27,422 nucleotides of DNA from Bacteroidota bacterium (GTDB taxonomy: Bacteria > Bacteroidota > Bacteroidia > Bacteroidales > PUMT01). The stretch is from NCBI GenBank assembly GCA_003556985.1, contig PWPZ01000260.1, positions 1 to 27,422 on the forward strand. Direction: 5' to 3'. The number at the start of each line of letters is the position of its first letter. Position 1 is the first letter of the stretch. The notes beneath the pieces were generated by a model. That model worked only from the letters and a program-made list of their open reading frames with translations, did not search any database and was not told the DNA's origin. Positions 24,523 through 27,422 of this stretch are shown piece after piece. Made by a program: the position numbers and the translations under genes.

Positions 24523-25086
24523 ATGAAGTATCTTATTGCCGGTCTTGGAAATTATGGTGAAGAATATGCCAGCACCAGACACAATATAGGTTTTATGGTA
24601 TTGGATGCCCTGGCAGGGGCGTCCAATATTTCTTTTCAGGACAGACGTTATGGCTTTGTTGCAGAATACCGGTACCGGGCAAGAACATGTGTCCTGCTGA
24701 AACCTTCAACTTATGTAAATCTTAGCGGACGTGCCGTTAATTACTGGTTGCAAAAGGAAAAGATAATGCCGGAAAATTTGTTTGTTATAGTTGATGACCT
24801 GGCACTGCCTTTCGGAACTATTCGAATCAGGTCAAAGGGCGGTGACGGAGGCCATAATGGTTTGCAAAATATTAACCAGGTGCTTGGCCGCCAGGATTAT
24901 CCCCGGCTGCGTTTTGGTATAGGAGGGGAATTCAGAAGGGGAGGACAGGTGGATTATGTTCTTGGAGAATTAAGCAGGGAAGAAAAGCTTATTTTGCCCG
25001 GGAGGATCGACAAGGTGATAGAGGCAATCCAAAGTTTTGTTACCCTGGGAATTGGTAGGACAATGAATCTTTACAACAATAAATAG
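24523..25086 (+). CDS. pth: Peptidyl-tRNA hydrolase
   Basis: Releases tRNA from peptidyl-tRNA dropped by stalled ribosomes. From ATG 24523 the 187 residues show GLGNYGEEYASTRHNIGF with N10 and catalytic H20, KPSTYVNLSG with N66, DDLALPFG at 91-98 (the catalytic Asp is D91 or D92), and GGHNGLQNI with N112; these match the E. coli Asn10, His20, Asn68, Asp93 and Asn114 set. The open frame reaches a TTG at 24514, three codons earlier, but the family starts at MKYLIAGLGN. It begins 35 bases after bL25 and is likely cotranscribed with it. Confidence 0.95.
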   Translation: MKYLIAGLGNYGEEYASTRHNIGFMVLDALAGASNISFQDRRYGFVAEYRYRARTCVLLKPSTYVNLSGRAVNYWLQKEKIMPENLFVIVDDLALPFGTIRIRSKGGDGGHNGLQNINQVLGRQDYPRLRFGIGGEFRRGGQVDYVLGELSREEKLILPGRIDKVIEAIQSFVTLGIGRTMNLYNNK

Positions 25087-25167
25087 GGGAGGGAAATAAC
25101 AGTCTCCGTTTGAATAATCACAGAAAAAGGATAAAAGCAGACAGGTTGATCATTGAAGAAACCGGGT

Positions 25168-25566
25168 ATGGAAAAAACAGGTCATGATAATGCCGGTTTG
25201 AGGATTGATAAATGGCTCTGGGCTGTAAGGTTGTTCAAAACCCGCAGCCAGTCGGCCGAAGCCTGCAAAAAAGGCAGGGTTTTCATCGAAGGGCAGGCCG
25301 TTAAACCCTCCCGTCAGGTTAAAGAAGACGATATAGTAAAACTTCGTCGTCCTCCCGTGGTTTATTCCTACCGGGTAAAACGACTTGTTGAAAAAAGGCA
25401 GCCTGCCTCACAGGTGCCAGCATATCTTGAGGATATCACTCCCAGGGAAGAAAAGGAAAAAAAGGAACACAATAATCTTATTGTGTTTTCAGCACGCGAC
25501 AAGGGGAAGGGGCGCCCAACTAAAAAAGAAAGGCGCATTATTGACCGGCTAAAGGATGGCAATTAG
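25168..25566 (+). CDS. S4-domain RNA-binding protein (Hsp15/HslR-like)
   Basis: A 132-residue basic protein. The S4 RNA-binding fold covers about 8-70: LRIDKWLWAVRLFKTRSQSAEACKKGRVFIEGQ is the familiar start of Hsp15 (HslR) proteins, and a VKPSRQVKEDD turn follows. The C-terminal half is highly charged with many Lys/Arg (KGRPTKKERRIIDRL). Hsp15 binds 50S subunits carrying stalled nascent chains; RqcP is a related S4 protein in the same process, and sequence alone does not separate them. It lies between pth and a DUF4924 gene, consistent with ribosome rescue. ATG 25168 was chosen over the TTG at 25153. Confidence 0.85.
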   Translation: MEKTGHDNAGLRIDKWLWAVRLFKTRSQSAEACKKGRVFIEGQAVKPSRQVKEDDIVKLRRPPVVYSYRVKRLVEKRQPASQVPAYLEDITPREEKEKKEHNNLIVFSARDKGKGRPTKKERRIIDRLKDGN

Positions 25567-25584
25567 AAATAAACCAGTTTTGCT

Positions 25585-26133
25585 ATGCTTATATCAAGGG
25601 AAAAAAGGAAGACCAATATTGCCGAATATATATTATATATGTGGCAGGTTGAAGATACTATCAGGGCTTTTGGTTTTGATATTGACAAACTGGCCGGTGA
25701 ATTAATCGATCGGTACGACCAGCCCCCGGAAGTCAGGAAAGAGATCCGGGAGTGGAACGAAAACATTGCCGCGCAGATGAAAATGGAAAATGTTGTGGAA
25801 GCCGGTCATATCCAGCCGTTAAAAAACATAGTGAATGAACTGTATGATTTGCACCTGTTTTTGCTCCGACAACCCTCTGAAAGCCTTTATTCAGAGATGT
25901 TCGCCCGGGTATTGCCGTTAATCCGCGAAATGGATGTCAGGCAGGGGGGGACTGCTGAAAATGAGATTGAAACTTGCCTGAATGCGGTATATGTCTATAT
26001 GATGATGCGGTTAAAAAAGGTTCATGTAAGTACGGAGACCAACCGGGCTATGGAGCAGTTTATCCGGTTCCTTGCTATACTGAGTAAGAAGTTCAGGGAG
26101 ATGGAAGAGAGCCGGAATGGTTTGCCCACCTGA
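25585..26133 (+). CDS. DUF4924 family protein
   Basis: A 182-residue, apparently soluble and mostly helical protein with no signal peptide. Its start, REKRKTNIAEYILYMWQVED, followed by IRAFGFDID, is what I recall of DUF4924, a family confined to Bacteroidota. No catalytic motif can be seen. It starts 18 bases after the S4-domain gene and is likely the last gene of the bL25-pth transcript; the next gene is convergent, 45 bases away. No function is known to me, and the company of ribosome-associated genes is the only hint. Confidence 0.75.
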   Translation: MLISREKRKTNIAEYILYMWQVEDTIRAFGFDIDKLAGELIDRYDQPPEVRKEIREWNENIAAQMKMENVVEAGHIQPLKNIVNELYDLHLFLLRQPSESLYSEMFARVLPLIREMDVRQGGTAENEIETCLNAVYVYMMMRLKKVHVSTETNRAMEQFIRFLAILSKKFREMEESRNGLPT

Positions 26134-26178
26134 TCCTGGCCCCCTGAATACCTGAAGAGAAACCGGTTCTGATAATGG

Positions 26179-27378
26179 TCAGAAGCTGTACGACAATCCC
26201 AGCCCAAATACTTGTTTTATCTGGATTCGGGGGGGTAACGTTGTATCAAGTTGTCCATCCCCGGTGGTATCGACCCTTATGGTGGCATTTTCATCGTAAC
26301 GCATATGGATGTCCAGATTAGCCGAGATATACTGGTTTATCCGCATGTTTATTCTTGTGTCTGAATTTATAGTCAGGTTTTGGGGCTTTTCAAGGTAATT
26401 GGAAAAAAGCTCCAGCTTTGATTGTGCGGTAATGTTTTCTATCAGTTCAGCGCTGAACATTACTCTTACAAACCCCCCAAACTCATACCGTCTGTTTTTG
26501 CCTTCTTCTACACCGAATGCGCCCGCCTGGGACAGGTATTCATCCAGCACATATGTTACTCTCCCAGCAAGGGGTGACATGTAGAAACTGATGTTGTCAT
26601 CAAATTTATGATCCATACCGATCGAAATATTCAAATAGGCAGGAGCCATAAAATCGGATATTTTAACGGTATCGGTCGGTCTTCTGAACCCCTGGGCAAA
26701 CTGGGTGCGGAAACTTAAAAGGGAGCTGTACGACCAGTGCTCTGATGCCCTGAGCCCGAATTTGGAGGAAAAATCAAGCAGGTCATCGCTTTTCACAGTT
26801 TGCCTGTCTTTCTGGTTGATCAGGCCATACCTGATATCCAGGGTGTTTTCCCACGTTGTTTTGTTACCGGGTGTTTTATAGTTCACAAAAGAATTGAAGC
26901 GTGTGTTGAAAGATTGTGATTCATGTCCGCCAGACGCCCAGTTGGAAAGGGATATCTGGGAGAAGCCCAAGGTGGTTTGACCGCCGCTGCTCCAGTAGGA
27001 TGGCTTTGGTTCTTCCTTGTCTTCGTCTTCCTGCCGGTTATCGTCACTGCTGTCGTTATTGCTTTCCTGTGCGCTTTCTTCTTCCTCTTTTCCCTCCCGG
27101 TTACCCTCTTCACTATTTTCTTCCTGGTTTTCTTCTCCACCATTCGATCCCTGGTTTTCTTCTCCGTCTTCCTCCTCGGGAGTGCCTTTTTCCTCTGCCG
27201 GACGTTCCGGATTACTTTCTGAAACCGGTTCCTCCGGGGATGTTACGTTTTGGTTTTGCCGTGTGGTATCGATAAATGCCATATATCCGGAGAGCCCTGA
27301 AGTGCCGTCAATGCCGGAAGCATTGGCTATCAGTGTTGTAAACAGACAGGTAAGAGAAAATATCAGGAGGTTTTTCAT
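26179..27378 (-). CDS. DUF3078 family outer-membrane protein with long acidic linker
   Basis: A 399-residue exported protein. Signal peptide about 1-21 (LLIFSLTCLFTTLIANAS). Residues about 49-126 form an unusual low-complexity segment made almost only of Glu, Asp, Asn, Gln, Ser and Gly. From about 128 the sequence is a beta-barrel of the DUF3078 type: WSSGGQTTLGFSQISLSNWASGG, then repeated strands such as KTTWENTLDIRYGLINQKD and a final GLGLSYSF with terminal Phe. The normal family, as I recall it, passes almost directly from signal peptide to barrel, so the linker is an addition. Role unknown. It is convergent with the DUF4924 gene and its upstream region is cut by the window end. Confidence 0.8.
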   Translation of the reverse strand: MKNLLIFSLTCLFTTLIANASGIDGTSGLSGYMAFIDTTRQNQNVTSPEEPVSESNPERPAEEKGTPEEEDGEENQGSNGGEENQEENSEEGNREGKEEEESAQESNNDSSDDNRQEDEDKEEPKPSYWSSGGQTTLGFSQISLSNWASGGHESQSFNTRFNSFVNYKTPGNKTTWENTLDIRYGLINQKDRQTVKSDDLLDFSSKFGLRASEHWSYSSLLSFRTQFAQGFRRPTDTVKISDFMAPAYLNISIGMDHKFDDNISFYMSPLAGRVTYVLDEYLSQAGAFGVEEGKNRRYEFGGFVRVMFSAELIENITAQSKLELFSNYLEKPQNLTINSDTRINMRINQYISANLDIHMRYDENATIRVDTTGDGQLDTTLPPRIQIKQVFGLGLSYSF

Positions 27379-27422
27379 CAGTAAATATTTAATTTAATTA
27401 GTTGGCCTGATGTATCTTACCA

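Noticed and set aside
26883..27397. Several long open frames opposite or across the start of the DUF3078 gene, some looking like membrane proteins
   Set aside because: They arise from the low-complexity Glu/Asp codons read on the other strand or in another frame (Ser/Pro/Phe/Leu-rich) and are shadows of the real gene.
1..27422. CRISPR array, tRNA, rRNA, insertion sequence or phage genes
   Set aside because: Reading through the gaps showed no regularly spaced repeats, no tRNA-like cloverleaf, no rRNA sequence and no transposase or integrase frame.

Overview
The window looks like chromosomal core DNA from a member of the Bacteroidota, most likely an anaerobic or microaerophilic Bacteroidales/Marinilabiliales-type bacterium. 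This rests on several things seen in the sequence: a type IX secretion (T9SS) C-terminal sorting domain, Bacteroidota-restricted families (DUF6089, DUF3078, DUF4924), a fused gamma-alpha 2-oxoacid:ferredoxin oxidoreductase subunit, the order uppS-bamA-ompH-ompH-murI, and -7 promoter elements of the TAnnTTTG type instead of sigma70 boxes. I saw no rRNA, tRNA, CRISPR array, insertion sequence or phage gene.

Layout. 1-237 is the 3' end of ychF. 312-3759 holds two secreted proteins on the + strand: an M14 carboxypeptidase with a T9SS tail, and a PafA-like alkaline phosphatase superfamily protein whose active site is largely replaced. Facing them is a 1030-residue protein (4024-7116, -) that joins a HELVH zinc-peptidase domain, a TolB/PD40-type propeller and an outer-membrane barrel. 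A 363-base gap follows, then korB and korA (-) for ferredoxin-dependent 2-oxoacid oxidation. Across a promoter-rich AT-rich spacer lies a gamma-class carbonic anhydrase (+).

11265-19167 is a - strand envelope block, read from right to left: CBS-pair protein, nadK, DUF6089 protein, uppS, bamA, two ompH/skp paralogues, a strong intrinsic terminator, then murI. It brings together the lipid carrier for peptidoglycan (UppS), D-glutamate supply (MurI), the outer-membrane insertase (BamA) and its periplasmic chaperones (Skp-like).

From 19230 the + strand carries pdxJ, an alpha/beta hydrolase, manA, engB (overlapping manA by 4 bases), prs with its own promoter and terminator, then bL25-pth-S4 protein-DUF4924 as a translation-related group behind a TATCTTTG promoter. 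The window closes with a convergent DUF3078 outer-membrane protein that carries a long acidic linker.

Most of the window is ordinary core genome. The items most worth a second look are the degenerate PafA-like protein, the peptidase-propeller-barrel fusion beside it, and the acidic linker of the DUF3078 protein. Several starts are TTG or GTG if the longest reading frame is used; I moved them to an internal ATG where homology or context supported it.
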